Assembly (NCBI GenBank): GCA_016200005.1
Contig: JACQFP010000063.1
Coordinates: 62,001 to 126,000, forward strand
Origin: Verrucomicrobiota bacterium
Lineage (GTDB): Bacteria > Verrucomicrobiota > Verrucomicrobiia > Limisphaerales > PALSA-1396
Reading direction: 5' to 3'
DNA: 64,000 nt
Under the pieces are notes generated by a model. It saw only the letters and a list, made by a program, of their open reading frames with translations. It had not been told where the DNA came from and searched no databases. The position numbers were made by a program, and so were the translations under genes. Positions 1-8,772 of the stretch are shown piece after piece (the stretch's first letter is position 1; each line of letters begins with the position of its first letter).

Positions 1-478
1 GCCAGTCGGGGCGGGCGTCAATCCGCTGGCTGCCGGGCGATCCCCGGTCGTCGCGCCGATGGTTGGAGAGGGAATGGGCGGAAGCCCCAAGGCAGTAACC
101 AGGGAGACCCGCCTGTGCTGGAGGGTGCGCAGGGCGTCCAGTCCGCGTGCCTGGCTGGCGGGAGTCAGAGCGTCCGTAGTAGCGATGAAACGGGTAACGA
201 CCGTGGAGCGAAGGGAGCGCAGGAAGGTGGAAGTGCGAAGGACAGAAAGACGGAAAAGAAAACCAACGCGAGTGCCCGCGAGGGCTAGCCAGTGGTGGAA
301 TCAGCCGAGTGCAATTGGCTTGGGTGATACCGAACGTCTGACCGCCGGACTTGGGGACGAGGCGAAGAGCCGCTCCCTCTCGACAGAGCACCCACCGACT
401 GGAAAGCCGGATGCGCGAGAACCGCCTGTCCGGTTTGGAGGGAGGGGGAGCGGCCACCGCTGCTCTTCCTACCCCTAT
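1..478 (+). mobile_element. Degenerate group II intron remnant (3' part, no reverse transcriptase)
   Basis: At 404-436 the sequence can fold as group II intron domain V: AAGCCGG (404-410) pairs with CCGGTTT (430-436), the AGC catalytic triad sits at 405-407, the upper stem starts at 413-415/423-425, and a two-base bulge lies at 426-427. A G-rich/C-rich hairpin with features of domain VI follows (about 437-478) and ends in CCTAT. The upper stem carries a C-C mismatch (416/422), which suggests decay. No reverse transcriptase/maturase gene is present, so the element is an ORF-less or internally deleted copy whose 5' end may lie outside the window. Open frames across it are RNA-element shadows, not proteins. 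The domain V call is fairly firm; the exact ends are not. Confidence 0.68.
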
Positions 479-672
479 CCTGTTCCTTTTGACAGTATCG
501 CTTCGTTGCGTTCCGCGGCTCGAAGCGGAATGAATCCCACGCCCCTTCCGACTGCGGCCCTGCAGCGCCGGATAAGTTTCATGCCAAGGGGCCATCTACA
601 CTTTTGGGGATACCGCGCTGCTCCTGCAACGGCGTAAACTCAGCACGATCATGAACAGAAACCCATGTTCCT

Positions 673-783
673 CTGACCGCCGCCGGCACGAGTGCCGTGC
701 GGAAATACAAAGCCATTTACCGTCTCAACGGCGAACAAGTCGGCCAATGGACCGACGTCGCCAGCATCAGTGTGATGGGGTGA
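673..783 (+). pseudogene. C-terminal remnant of an exported or repeat protein
   Basis: A 36-codon open stretch ends in TGA just before the 1076-aa protein gene. Its translation contains KYKAIYRLNGEQVGQWTDV, which resembles the C-terminal tail of large bacterial surface or virion-like proteins from memory, but no start codon or upstream domain remains. The upstream neighbour is the intron remnant, so the parent gene was probably lost when that region rearranged. The rest of 479-832 shows nothing recognisable. The family assignment is uncertain; truncation is the main thing seen. Confidence 0.35.
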
Positions 784-832
784 AGTTCCATCCCAACTGA
801 ACTCAGGTTGTGAATCTCAAACTCAATACTAA

Positions 833-3800
833 ATGAAAACCAAACCTATCCTCGCACTCATCAAACGCTCCGCGCTGCTGCTGTTGCTCTCAACCCTCAA
901 CCCTCAACCCTCAATTTTTGCCCAGGGCACGGCGTTCACCTACCAAGGCCGGTTGAATGACGGCGGCAATCCGGCCAACGGGAGTTACGATTTGCGATTT
1001 GCGATCTACGACGCGCTGGCGGGTGGCAACGCGGTTGGCGACGCGCTGACGAACACCGCCACTGGCGTTAGCAACGGACTGTTCCTTGTCACGCTGGACT
1101 TTGGCGGCGTCTTCGGTGGCACGAACGTCTGGCTGGAAATCGCTGTGCGCACCAACGGCAACGGCGCGTTCAGCACCCTGAGTCCGCGCCAGCCCATCCT
1201 GCCGACGCCGCAAGCCCTCTACGCCGCCAGTGCCGGGACTGCCGTCACAGCGGCCGTTGCGGCCAGCGCGAATTCCGTTTCCGCCGCCAACGTGACCGGC
1301 ACCGTGGCCGACAGCCAACTGAGCTCCAACATTGTGCGATTGACCATTCCAAATACTACAACGCAAGCGACGGGTGGCGTGGTGGTCACTTCCGGGTTCA
1401 TTACCAGCGCCAACGTCACTAACGGCGGGTCTGGTTACACGGTGGCACCAATCGTTACCGTGGCGGATGTCAGCGGTTCAAACGCCGTCGTTACCGCCAC
1501 GGTTTCCGGCGGGTCGGTCGTGAGTCTCACGGTTCAAAATGCGGGCAGCCAATATTCCGCTGGTGCGACGCTGACGATTGCGCCACCACCGAGCAACGCC
1601 AATCAAACGTTTACCAGCGGCAATGTGTTCAATGGCGTCAACACTTTTGCCAACAGCGGCAATTCCTTCGTCGGCGCTTTCAACGGGACATTTGGAAACC
1701 TCTCCGGCGGGACAATTGCACTCAGCAGCAATTTGAACCTGCCCGCAACGACGACGACCGCCGGCATAATCTATTCCGGCGGCAACACCCTGATGCACGC
1801 CTTCGGAAATAATAACTTCTTCGCCGGTGCGGGCGCGGGCAATTTGACGTTGACGGGCCTTGGTCAAAACATGGGGGTAGGTGTAAATGCCCTCCATGCC
1901 GACACGACCGGCTACGGCAACACGGCCAACGGATTTTGGGCACTGATAAACAACACGAGCGGCATCTATAACACGGCCAATGGCAATCAGGCACTTTCCC
2001 GCAACACGACGGGCAACAACAACACGGGCACCGGCACTGGCGCACTTCTCGGCAACACAACCGGCAACAACAACACAGCCACCGGCGAGCAAGCGCTTGG
2101 GCTCAACACGACTGGCAGCCAAAACACGGGCACCGGCATGCAAGCGCTTCAGAACAACACGACCGGCAGTAGAAACACGGCTAATGGATACCAATCCCTT
2201 TTCTCAAACACGAACGGTGTTTCCAACGTGGCCAACGGTTATCAAGCCCTTTACTGGAATACGAGTGGCAGCTACAACACCGCCAATGGCGATTTCGCGC
2301 TGAACATCAATACGACCGGCTCGAACAACACGGCCAACGGCCATCAGGCGCTTTTCTTGAACACCACCGGCAGCTTCAACACGGCCAACGGCGATTCGGC
2401 GCTGAACCTCAATACGACCGGGTCGAACAACACGGCCAACGGCCATCGGGCGCTTAACTTCAACACCACCGGCAACTACAACACGGCGGATGGCGATTCG
2501 GCTCTTCACAATAACACCAGTGGCGCAACCAATATCGCACTGGGTTTTCAGTCAGGTTACAACCTCACGACTGGCAGCAACAACATTGACATCGGCAACC
2601 TTGGCGTCGCGGGTGAGAGCAGTACCATCCGCATCGGCACGCCGGGAATCCACTCCAACACGTTTATCGCTGGTGTTATCAACGCCAACGGCGGTGGTTT
2701 GACGAACCTCAACGCCTCGCAATTGGCCAGCGGCACGATTCCGCTGGCGCAATTGCCGGGCGCAGTAGTCACGAACAATAGTGCAGCAAGTGTGACCTTG
2801 AACGGCGGGTTCAGCGGCACATTCAGCGGCAATGGCGCGGGTTTGACGACCGTGCCCGGCACATTCAACTGGCAAGTCGTTTCGGGAACCAGTCAACAGG
2901 CCGCAGCCAATACCGGTTATCTGGTCACGAACAACGCGCAGGTGACAGTCACGCTGCCCACCACGCCGAACCTTGGAGATACCGTGCGGGTTTCCGGCAG
3001 GGGCGTGGGCGGCTGGAAGATCGCACAGAACGCGGGTCAATCCATCGAGGGCTTCACCAATTCTTACGGTGGTGTGCAATGGACCGCGCGGGACAGCAGC
3101 CGGAATTGGGATTCCGTCGCTTCTTCGGCGGACGGTACCAAACTCGTCGCGGCGGTTTGGCAAGGCCAGATCCACACTTCGACAAATTCGGGTGTAACGT
3201 GGACTCCGACCAGCGCGCCCGTTAGCAATTGGAATGGCGTTGCCTCGTCGGCGGACGGGGCCAAACTTGTCGCGGTGATCGATACCGCCGGCGGCCAGAT
3301 TTACACCTCCACCAACTCGGGCGCGACATGGACACTTACCAGCGCACCGAGTGCATACTGGTACTGCGTCGCTTCTTCGGCGGATGGGACCAAACTCGTC
3401 GCAGCGGGTGATAACGAGCAAATTTACACTTCAACGGATTCGGGCGTGACCTGGACTGCGCGCGATAGCAGCCGGCGTTGGTACTCGGTGGCCTCATCGG
3501 CCGACGGGACAAAGCTCGTCGCCGTCGTCCAGAGTGGTGGCCAGATTTACACTTCCACGAATTCGGGCGTGACGTGGACGGCCACCAGCGCGCCCAGCTC
3601 AAATTGGTCGTCCGTGGCCTCCTCGGCGGATGGGACGAGCCTCGTCGCAGGAGTTCATGCTGGCTCAATTTACATGTCTGCGGATTCGGGAATGAACTGG
3701 ACACCCACCAGTGCACCAAACACAGACTGGGGTTCCGTCGCGTCTTCGGCAGATGGCACCAAACTCGCCGCCGTCGTGCAAAGTGGCGGCCAGATTTACG

Positions 3801-4063
3801 CTTCCACGGATTCGGGCGTAAACTGGACGGCCACGACCGCACCTAGCGCAAATTGGATCTCTGTGGCCTCATCAGTAGATGGGAGCAGATTCGTCGCGGT
3901 GGTTTATGGCGGCCAGATTTACTCCTCTTCCCCGCCTGACTCCACTGCTGTCGGCACCTCAGGCTACCTGCTTGGCGCACGGCACATCGCCGTTGAACTT
4001 CAATACGTCGGTGATGGCCAATTCATGCCCATCAGCCACGAAGGAAATCCTCTGGCCTATTAG
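833..4063 (+). CDS. Large exported adhesin-like protein with 17-residue repeats and a seven-blade Asp-box propeller
   Basis: 1076 aa. A signal peptide (residues 1-30, cleavage near FAQG) is followed by an FTYQGRL domain common at the N-terminus of verrucomicrobial exported proteins. Next come Gly/Thr/Asn-rich linkers, about 13 tandem 17-residue repeats of the type NTTGSNNTANGxxAL (about residues 357-577) reminiscent of trimeric adhesin head repeats, then a second linker. From about residue 750 there are seven 41-43-residue units with the core SVASSADGTKLVA and the Asp-box-like S-T-N-S-G-V-T-W, enough for one complete seven-blade sialidase/BNR-type propeller. No catalytic residues are evident. 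Surface binding or attachment is inferred. The signal peptide itself includes the STLNPQPS micro-repeat. The next gene begins 15 bases after the stop, so the two probably form an operon. Confidence 0.85.
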   Translation: MKTKPILALIKRSALLLLLSTLNPQPSIFAQGTAFTYQGRLNDGGNPANGSYDLRFAIYDALAGGNAVGDALTNTATGVSNGLFLVTLDFGGVFGGTNVWLEIAVRTNGNGAFSTLSPRQPILPTPQALYAASAGTAVTAAVAASANSVSAANVTGTVADSQLSSNIVRLTIPNTTTQATGGVVVTSGFITSANVTNGGSGYTVAPIVTVADVSGSNAVVTATVSGGSVVSLTVQNAGSQYSAGATLTIAPPPSNANQTFTSGNVFNGVNTFANSGNSFVGAFNGTFGNLSGGTIALSSNLNLPATTTTAGIIYSGGNTLMHAFGNNNFFAGAGAGNLTLTGLGQNMGVGVNALHADTTGYGNTANGFWALINNTSGIYNTANGNQALSRNTTGNNNTGTGTGALLGNTTGNNNTATGEQALGLNTTGSQNTGTGMQALQNNTTGSRNTANGYQSLFSNTNGVSNVANGYQALYWNTSGSYNTANGDFALNINTTGSNNTANGHQALFLNTTGSFNTANGDSALNLNTTGSNNTANGHRALNFNTTGNYNTADGDSALHNNTSGATNIALGFQSGYNLTTGSNNIDIGNLGVAGESSTIRIGTPGIHSNTFIAGVINANGGGLTNLNASQLASGTIPLAQLPGAVVTNNSAASVTLNGGFSGTFSGNGAGLTTVPGTFNWQVVSGTSQQAAANTGYLVTNNAQVTVTLPTTPNLGDTVRVSGRGVGGWKIAQNAGQSIEGFTNSYGGVQWTARDSSRNWDSVASSADGTKLVAAVWQGQIHTSTNSGVTWTPTSAPVSNWNGVASSADGAKLVAVIDTAGGQIYTSTNSGATWTLTSAPSAYWYCVASSADGTKLVAAGDNEQIYTSTDSGVTWTARDSSRRWYSVASSADGTKLVAVVQSGGQIYTSTNSGVTWTATSAPSSNWSSVASSADGTSLVAGVHAGSIYMSADSGMNWTPTSAPNTDWGSVASSADGTKLAAVVQSGGQIYASTDSGVNWTATTAPSANWISVASSVDGSRFVAVVYGGQIYSSSPPDSTAVGTSGYLLGARHIAVELQYVGDGQFMPISHEGNPLAY
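1901..2563 (+). repeat. Tandem 51-bp coding repeats (about 13 copies)
   Basis: These are direct 51-bp units encoding 17 residues with the pattern N-T-T-G-x-x-N-T-A-N-G-x-x-A-L-x-x. Units in the middle (about 2150-2510) are the most alike and outer ones have drifted, as expected from slippage or recombination. No frame interruption is seen. Confidence 0.85.
3080..3947 (+). repeat. Seven coding repeats forming a propeller (Asp-box type)
   Basis: Seven units of 123-129 bp each encode W-T-x(3-7)-W-x-S/G-V-A-S-S-A-D-G followed by an Asp-box-like S-T-x-S-G-V-T-W. Seven is the number needed to close a propeller. Confidence 0.8.
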
Positions 4064-4078
4064 AGCAACAAAGGACTC

Positions 4079-4516
4079 ATGAAGAATCTTCTCCTGCTTG
4101 CCAGTTTGTTGATCCCGGCCATCGGCTTCGCGCAGCCATACGGCATTGACTGGTTCAAAGTCGCCGGCGGCGGCACGAGCACGGGTGGCGTGTATGCCGT
4201 CAGCGGCACCATCGGCCAGCCGGACGTCGGTAATGCGCTGACCGGCGGCAATTATTCCGTGACGGGCGGCTTCTGGAGTCTCATCGCCGTCGTGCAAATG
4301 CCCGGCGCGCCGTTGCTCACCATTGCGCGCTCCGGCGCGAACGTGATCATCTCATGGCCATCGCCTTCCACTGGCTTTTATTTGCAGCAGAATACCAATC
4401 TGGCCACGACCAACTGGACGAGCTTCACCGGCACAGTGGGCGACGACGGAACGACTAGAAGCGTGACCAATTCACCGCCGACGGGGAACAAATACTTCCG
4501 GCTGTTTCATCCGTAG
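4079..4516 (+). CDS. Small exported protein with a C-terminal domain common in verrucomicrobial secreted proteins
   Basis: 145 aa. A clear signal peptide (MKNLLLLASLLIPAIGFAQ) is followed by the motif IDWFKVAGGGTSTGGVYAVS and then GTIGQPD, seen from memory in many short secreted verrucomicrobial proteins. The C-terminal half (LLTIARSGANVIISWPSP ... YFRLF) is the immunoglobulin/fibronectin-like tail that ends many exported proteins of this group. It lies 15 bases after the large adhesin-like gene on the same strand and is likely co-transcribed. Function is unknown; a role as an accessory surface protein of the upstream protein is plausible but unproven. Confidence 0.75.
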   Translation: MKNLLLLASLLIPAIGFAQPYGIDWFKVAGGGTSTGGVYAVSGTIGQPDVGNALTGGNYSVTGGFWSLIAVVQMPGAPLLTIARSGANVIISWPSPSTGFYLQQNTNLATTNWTSFTGTVGDDGTTRSVTNSPPTGNKYFRLFHP

Positions 4517-4674
4517 CGTCAGGGAATTCGTGGACATTCGGTCATTTCGTTTCCCGATTCGCGCTGCACCGGTTGGAACTTCAGGTTACCTGCGGTGGGA
4601 AACCGGAGGGACGGCAGGCGGAGTGCATGATCAGTGTTCCCCTGACCGCCATTATTTGGTAGCAATGCAGACAG

Positions 4675-7600
4675 ATGCCCGACCGCCCTCGCCAACGCGC
4701 GCTCCTCACCTGGCTGGTTTGCGCCAGTTGGGTGGCGTCATTGTCCGCGGCGGAGGTCGAGTCCGGCGCGCGCGCGGAGCAACCGTATCGCGTGAAACGC
4801 TGGACAACTGAGGATGGGCTGCCGCAGAACCGCATCTCCTGCCTCAAGCAAACTCGCGACGGTTATCTGTGGCTCGGCACCTGGTTCGGGCTGGCCCGGT
4901 TTGATGGCGTGCGCTTTACCGTGTTCGACAAATTCAACACTCCGGAACTGGTGAACGACGCTATTAACGCCGTGGCGGAAGACACCGACGGCACGCTCTG
5001 GATTGCCACGGCCGACGGCTTGGTGAGTTATCGGGAGCATCATTTCCGCCGGCTTACAACGGCGCATGGATTGCCTGACCGCAAAGTCTGGCGCCTGACG
5101 GCCCGTCACTCCGGCGGCGTCTGGCTGCAGGCCGGCGATTTGGTAACGCGCCTGGAGGGCGGCAAGTTCTCGCAAGTCTGGAACATGCCATTGCACCAAG
5201 ATACTTCAATCCAGGCGCTGCACGAGGGCGCGGACGGCTGGCTTCACATCGTCACAGGGCACACTTGGCTGACGTTGTCGCCCAATGCGGACGAGTTGCG
5301 AACGAATCAAGTCGAGAATTCATCAGGAAATGCCTGGCTGACGGGGTTGTCCGCGAAGCAGCCGGGCAGTCTTTGGGTGGGCACTCAGCAAGGTCTTCAG
5401 CGATGGGACCAATCTGTCTCAAAGACCATTGGAACAAGCCAACTCGGCCAACGGCCCGTGGACTTCATCTATGAAGACCGCTCCACCAATCTGTGGGTGG
5501 ATACGAAACCGGGAGGGCTGTTTCGCGAGGATCACGGGCGCTGGACGGCCGTTGAATTGGGGGAGAGCGCCGCGCCCGTGTCCACGACCTGCATGGAGGA
5601 GGATCGCGAGGGAAATTTCTGGTTGGGAACCGATCAAGGGCTGGTTCAACTTCAGCGGCGACGGGTGCGCACTTACACCACGCGCGACGGCCTGGTTGAC
5701 GACCATGTGTGGTCGGTCTGCGAGGGAACGGATGGGACAATTTGGGTGGGGGCCGATCGGGGGTTAAGTCGGATTCACGACCGTCGCGTACTTCCGCTGG
5801 ACGCAGGTGACATTTATCCCGATCACCCCGACCGTTGCGTCTGGCCTCCCAGCGATGGCGGCGTGCTGATTGCAAAGTCGCGCATCGGCGTTTTAGAATT
5901 TAAGGAGAGGCTTATTCAACGAGTCGCAGCGAGCGCTCTGCCAAGCCCAAATATCTTCGCGCTCTACGAGGACCGATCGGGCCTTCTCTGGATCGGCACC
6001 GGTAACGGCGTCGCCGCGTTAAAAGACGGCCAAGTCACGGCTTCCTACACGAATTGGGCCGGTCGCTCTGAATATGACGTGCGGTGCATCTTGCAAGACC
6101 GGGCGGGAACTTTCTGGTTCGGCACGCAGGGTCAAGGACTCACGCGCCTGCGCAACCGAAAGTTCGACGTCTTCACCGAGCGCGACGGTCTGAGCAACAA
6201 CCGCGTCTGGGCTATCCACGAGGATGCCGATGGCGCGCTTTGGCTGGGCACGGAGAACGGTTTGACCCGGTTTTTACCGCCCGTAGGAGACGACGTGAGG
6301 AGACTCACTTCGAAAAGCAGAAAGCGGAAAGCAGAAAGCAGACATGAACAGAGCCTCCATACGTCGGCTCCTTCAAAGGAACGTGGAGGTGTGGGTCGCT
6401 TCTTCACCTTCAGACGGAGCCAGGGGTTGTTGGAAAACGCCGTGAATTGGATTCTCGAAGACGACTTCGGTTATCTCTGGCTAAGCGGACTGCGTGGCAT
6501 TTACCGGGTGAAGTTGGAGCAGTTGAACGCTGTGGCGGAGGGCCGCGTACAATCCGTGCAAGTCGCCGCCTTCGGCACTGCCGACGGCATGGAGAGCAGC
6601 GAGACCAATGGCGAAGGCCAACCCGCCGGCTGGAAGGCGCGCGACGGACGGTTGTGGTTTCCCACCACGCGCGGCGTCGTCGTGATTGATCCAAAGACGG
6701 TCGAGGTTAACGAAGTCCCGCCGCCGGTCGTCATCGAGCAGGTGAAGGCCGATGATGAAATAATTTTCGGAGACGGTGTAGCAGCCGGCGTGAGGAGGCG
6801 GACGATGGGACAGAATGGGAATATCCGCCTCCTCACGTCGGCGGTTACGAAGCTTGCTCCCGGTCGAGCGCAAGTGGTCGAAATTTCTTACACAGCGAAC
6901 ACGTTTGTGGATCCCAAGCGCGCGAGATTTCGCTATCGCATGATCGGACGTGATTCCGGTTGGCGTGATGTGACTGTGGATCGGGTTGCTCACTACACCA
7001 ACCTCCGCCCGGGCAACTACTGCTTTGAAGTCGTTGCCGCCAACCATCACGGCGTTTGGAGCCCAACACCGGCGAGTTTCCCTTTTGCGCTCGCGCCGCA
7101 TTTTTATGAAACGTGGCCCTTCTACCTCCTGTGCGCTGCAGCCGTGATTGGCTTGGCGTTAGGTGTACAAGCCTATCGTTTAAGGTGGCAACGGCGGCTG
7201 TTGAAACTGGAAGAGCAGCGCGCCCTGGCCAACGAACGAACGCGCATCGCGCGCGACCTGCATGACGATCTGGGCACCGCGCTGACCGGTCTGGCGCTCG
7301 AACTTGATGTCATTGGCCGCGAAGCCAGAGAGGTGACACCGGTGGCTGAACACCTCGGTGAAACCGCCCAGCGGACGCGCGATCTGGCCGAACGCATGCG
7401 CGAGGTGGTCTGGACCGTCAACCCGCAGTGCGACACGCTTTCCAGCCTGGCCAGTTTTCTGGAACAGCAGATCAGCCAGTTTCTCGGCGCGACCAGCGTG
7501 CGCGTGCGGCTGGATTTTCCCGAAGACATTCCGGCGATGCCGCTGGCGGCGGACGCGCGCCACCAACTGGCGCTCAGTGTGCGCGAGGCTTTGACCAACG

Positions 7601-7857
7601 TCGTGCGGCACGCGCACGCAAGTGAAGTCGTCGTGAGCCTGGCCATCGTCAACGGGTCTTTGATCGTGCAAGTCAAGGACAACGGGCGGGGCTTCCAACC
7701 GGGCGGACAGGTGGGAAACGGTCTGGCGAATCTCCGCGCCCGCTTGGAGCAAATTGGTGGCAGCTTCGAATGCGTTTCGACACCGGGCGCAGGAACCACC
7801 GTCACTTTTCGCCTGCCACTCCGACACGCGGCTGCCGAAAATGGAGGAATCGGATGA
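4675..7857 (+). CDS. Two-component propeller sensor histidine kinase (Reg_prop / Y_Y_Y / NarL-type kinase)
   Basis: 1060 aa. The signal peptide (to about residue 26) is followed by a long periplasmic sensor made of Reg_prop repeats of the type GxLWIGTxxGL (about 40-650), a Y_Y_Y domain (about 690-800), one membrane segment (about 811-835), a HisKA_3 dimerisation domain with RDLHDDLG (phosphoacceptor His863), and a HATPase with N-box Asn975 and the DNGRGF motif (Asp1002). The cognate regulator follows at once. In Bacteroidota and Verrucomicrobia such sensors often detect oligosaccharides (known of the family); the ligand here is unknown. Two palindromic elements are inserted in frame: residues about 537-567, between propeller repeats, and about 702-725, near the Y_Y_Y domain. 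The start was chosen for the signal peptide. Confidence 0.9.
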   Translation: MPDRPRQRALLTWLVCASWVASLSAAEVESGARAEQPYRVKRWTTEDGLPQNRISCLKQTRDGYLWLGTWFGLARFDGVRFTVFDKFNTPELVNDAINAVAEDTDGTLWIATADGLVSYREHHFRRLTTAHGLPDRKVWRLTARHSGGVWLQAGDLVTRLEGGKFSQVWNMPLHQDTSIQALHEGADGWLHIVTGHTWLTLSPNADELRTNQVENSSGNAWLTGLSAKQPGSLWVGTQQGLQRWDQSVSKTIGTSQLGQRPVDFIYEDRSTNLWVDTKPGGLFREDHGRWTAVELGESAAPVSTTCMEEDREGNFWLGTDQGLVQLQRRRVRTYTTRDGLVDDHVWSVCEGTDGTIWVGADRGLSRIHDRRVLPLDAGDIYPDHPDRCVWPPSDGGVLIAKSRIGVLEFKERLIQRVAASALPSPNIFALYEDRSGLLWIGTGNGVAALKDGQVTASYTNWAGRSEYDVRCILQDRAGTFWFGTQGQGLTRLRNRKFDVFTERDGLSNNRVWAIHEDADGALWLGTENGLTRFLPPVGDDVRRLTSKSRKRKAESRHEQSLHTSAPSKERGGVGRFFTFRRSQGLLENAVNWILEDDFGYLWLSGLRGIYRVKLEQLNAVAEGRVQSVQVAAFGTADGMESSETNGEGQPAGWKARDGRLWFPTTRGVVVIDPKTVEVNEVPPPVVIEQVKADDEIIFGDGVAAGVRRRTMGQNGNIRLLTSAVTKLAPGRAQVVEISYTANTFVDPKRARFRYRMIGRDSGWRDVTVDRVAHYTNLRPGNYCFEVVAANHHGVWSPTPASFPFALAPHFYETWPFYLLCAAAVIGLALGVQAYRLRWQRRLLKLEEQRALANERTRIARDLHDDLGTALTGLALELDVIGREAREVTPVAEHLGETAQRTRDLAERMREVVWTVNPQCDTLSSLASFLEQQISQFLGATSVRVRLDFPEDIPAMPLAADARHQLALSVREALTNVVRHAHASEVVVSLAIVNGSLIVQVKDNGRGFQPGGQVGNGLANLRARLEQIGGSFECVSTPGAGTTVTFRLPLRHAAAENGGIG
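6283..6373. repeat. Family A palindromic element, copy 1 (in frame in the sensor kinase gene)
   Basis: The left arm (6283-6308) and right arm (6351-6373) are inverted repeats with about 18 of 23 positions paired. The centre is a purine-rich run of AGCAGAAAG-type units. Read in the host gene it encodes DDVRRLTSKS ... QSLHTSA. It matches the copies at 6778, 32755 and 40894. Confidence 0.8.
6778..6848. repeat. Family A palindromic element, copy 2 (in frame in the sensor kinase gene)
   Basis: The arms 6778-6802 and 6824-6848 pair at about 22 of 25 positions, with a 21-base centre. Read in the host gene it gives VAAGVRRRT ... IRLLTSAVT. It is the shortest of the four copies and lacks the GAAATCC or AGCAGAAAG filler. 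Confidence 0.8.
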
Positions 7858-7890
7858 GCGCCCTCAACCCTCAACTCTCAACTCGCAACC
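7858..7890. repeat. Family B micro-repeat (CTCAACC-type) between kinase and regulator
   Basis: This is a run of CTCAACCCTCAACTCTCAA-type units right after the kinase stop. If translated in the regulator frame it gives QPSTLNSQPAS. Related runs occur at 888-917, 40479-40512 and, degenerate, at 57729-57751. Confidence 0.6.
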
Positions 7891-7897
7891 GGCCTCG

Positions 7898-8524
7898 ATG
7901 AGCATCCGGGTCGCCATCGTCGAAGACGACCGCGCCGTGCGCGAGAATCTCGCTGTGTTGATCGACGCCGCGCCGGGTTTTTCCTGCGTGGCGAGTTGCG
8001 CCAGCGCTGAAGAAGCGTGGAAGCGCATGCCGGAGGTGCTTCCCGAAGTCGTGTTGATGGACATTCATCTGCCGGGCAAGAGCGGCATTGAATGTGTCGC
8101 GCGATTGCGGACGATGTTGCCGCGCACGCAGGTGATCATGCTCACGGTGGAGGAAGACACCGAGCAAGTGTTCGAGTCATTGCAGGCGGGGGCGACGGGT
8201 TATCTGGTGAAACACGTGTCGCCCGACGTGATCCTGGAAGCTGTGGCTGAGGTGCATCGCGGCGGCGCGCCAATGTCCAGTCATATTGCCAGGAGAGTTG
8301 TGACGACCTTTCGCCAGGCGCCGGCATCCGACGACGCCGACTTGCGTTTGTCGCCACGCGAGGAAGACATTCTGCGACTTCTGGCCAAAGGCTATCGGTC
8401 GAAAGAGATCGCCGATGAACTCGGCATCGGTGTGGGTACAGTGAACACTCACGTGCGACACATCTATGAAAAACTCCATGTGCGTTCGCGCGCGGAGGCG
8501 GTGGCCCGATTCGTGGGCCAATAA
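7898..8524 (+). CDS. LuxR/NarL-family response regulator
   Basis: 208 aa. The N-terminal receiver domain has the acidic pair EDD (residues 9-11), phosphoacceptor Asp55 (VVLMDIHLPG), the conserved Thr in the VIMLTVEED strand and the KH loop. A C-terminal LuxR-type helix-turn-helix follows (LSPREEDILRLLAKGYRSKE ... VNTHVRHIYEKL). It is the partner of the upstream hybrid propeller kinase, 40 bases away. I chose ATG 7898, directly before SIRVAIVEDD. An in-frame ATG at 7841 would overlap the kinase and add a 19-residue extension made of the STLNSQPAS micro-repeat, which is unlikely to belong to the protein. Confidence 0.9.
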   Translation: MSIRVAIVEDDRAVRENLAVLIDAAPGFSCVASCASAEEAWKRMPEVLPEVVLMDIHLPGKSGIECVARLRTMLPRTQVIMLTVEEDTEQVFESLQAGATGYLVKHVSPDVILEAVAEVHRGGAPMSSHIARRVVTTFRQAPASDDADLRLSPREEDILRLLAKGYRSKEIADELGIGVGTVNTHVRHIYEKLHVRSRAEAVARFVGQ

Positions 8525-8772
8525 GTGTGCGCCCTCGAATCTACCAATCTCACTCTCTGCACGCGGGTCGTTAAAATTATCATCTCCAGCACTTCCGGCA
8601 CGCTGGGTGTTGTCGCGTTGTGCCCAAATACATCACGGCTTTGACTGGCGACGACACCGGCCAAGAGGCGTCATCACGCGCGACGATCTCCCGCTAACCG
8701 AAATTTCATGGATGCGGAGCGGTTTCGTTTTTTTTGCCGCCGGTTTGACGTAACTCGCTCAACGGCAAGCCG

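Noticed and set aside
59-637. Arg-rich 192-codon open frame on the plus strand
   Set aside because: It runs through the group II intron-like domains V and VI; its odd composition and match to intron-end translations show it is not a protein gene.
1901-2563. CRISPR array
   Set aside because: The 51-bp period is continuous coding sequence with no spacers.
2552-3421. 289-codon minus-strand frame opposite the Asp-box propeller
   Set aside because: Mirror of the repeats on the coding strand.
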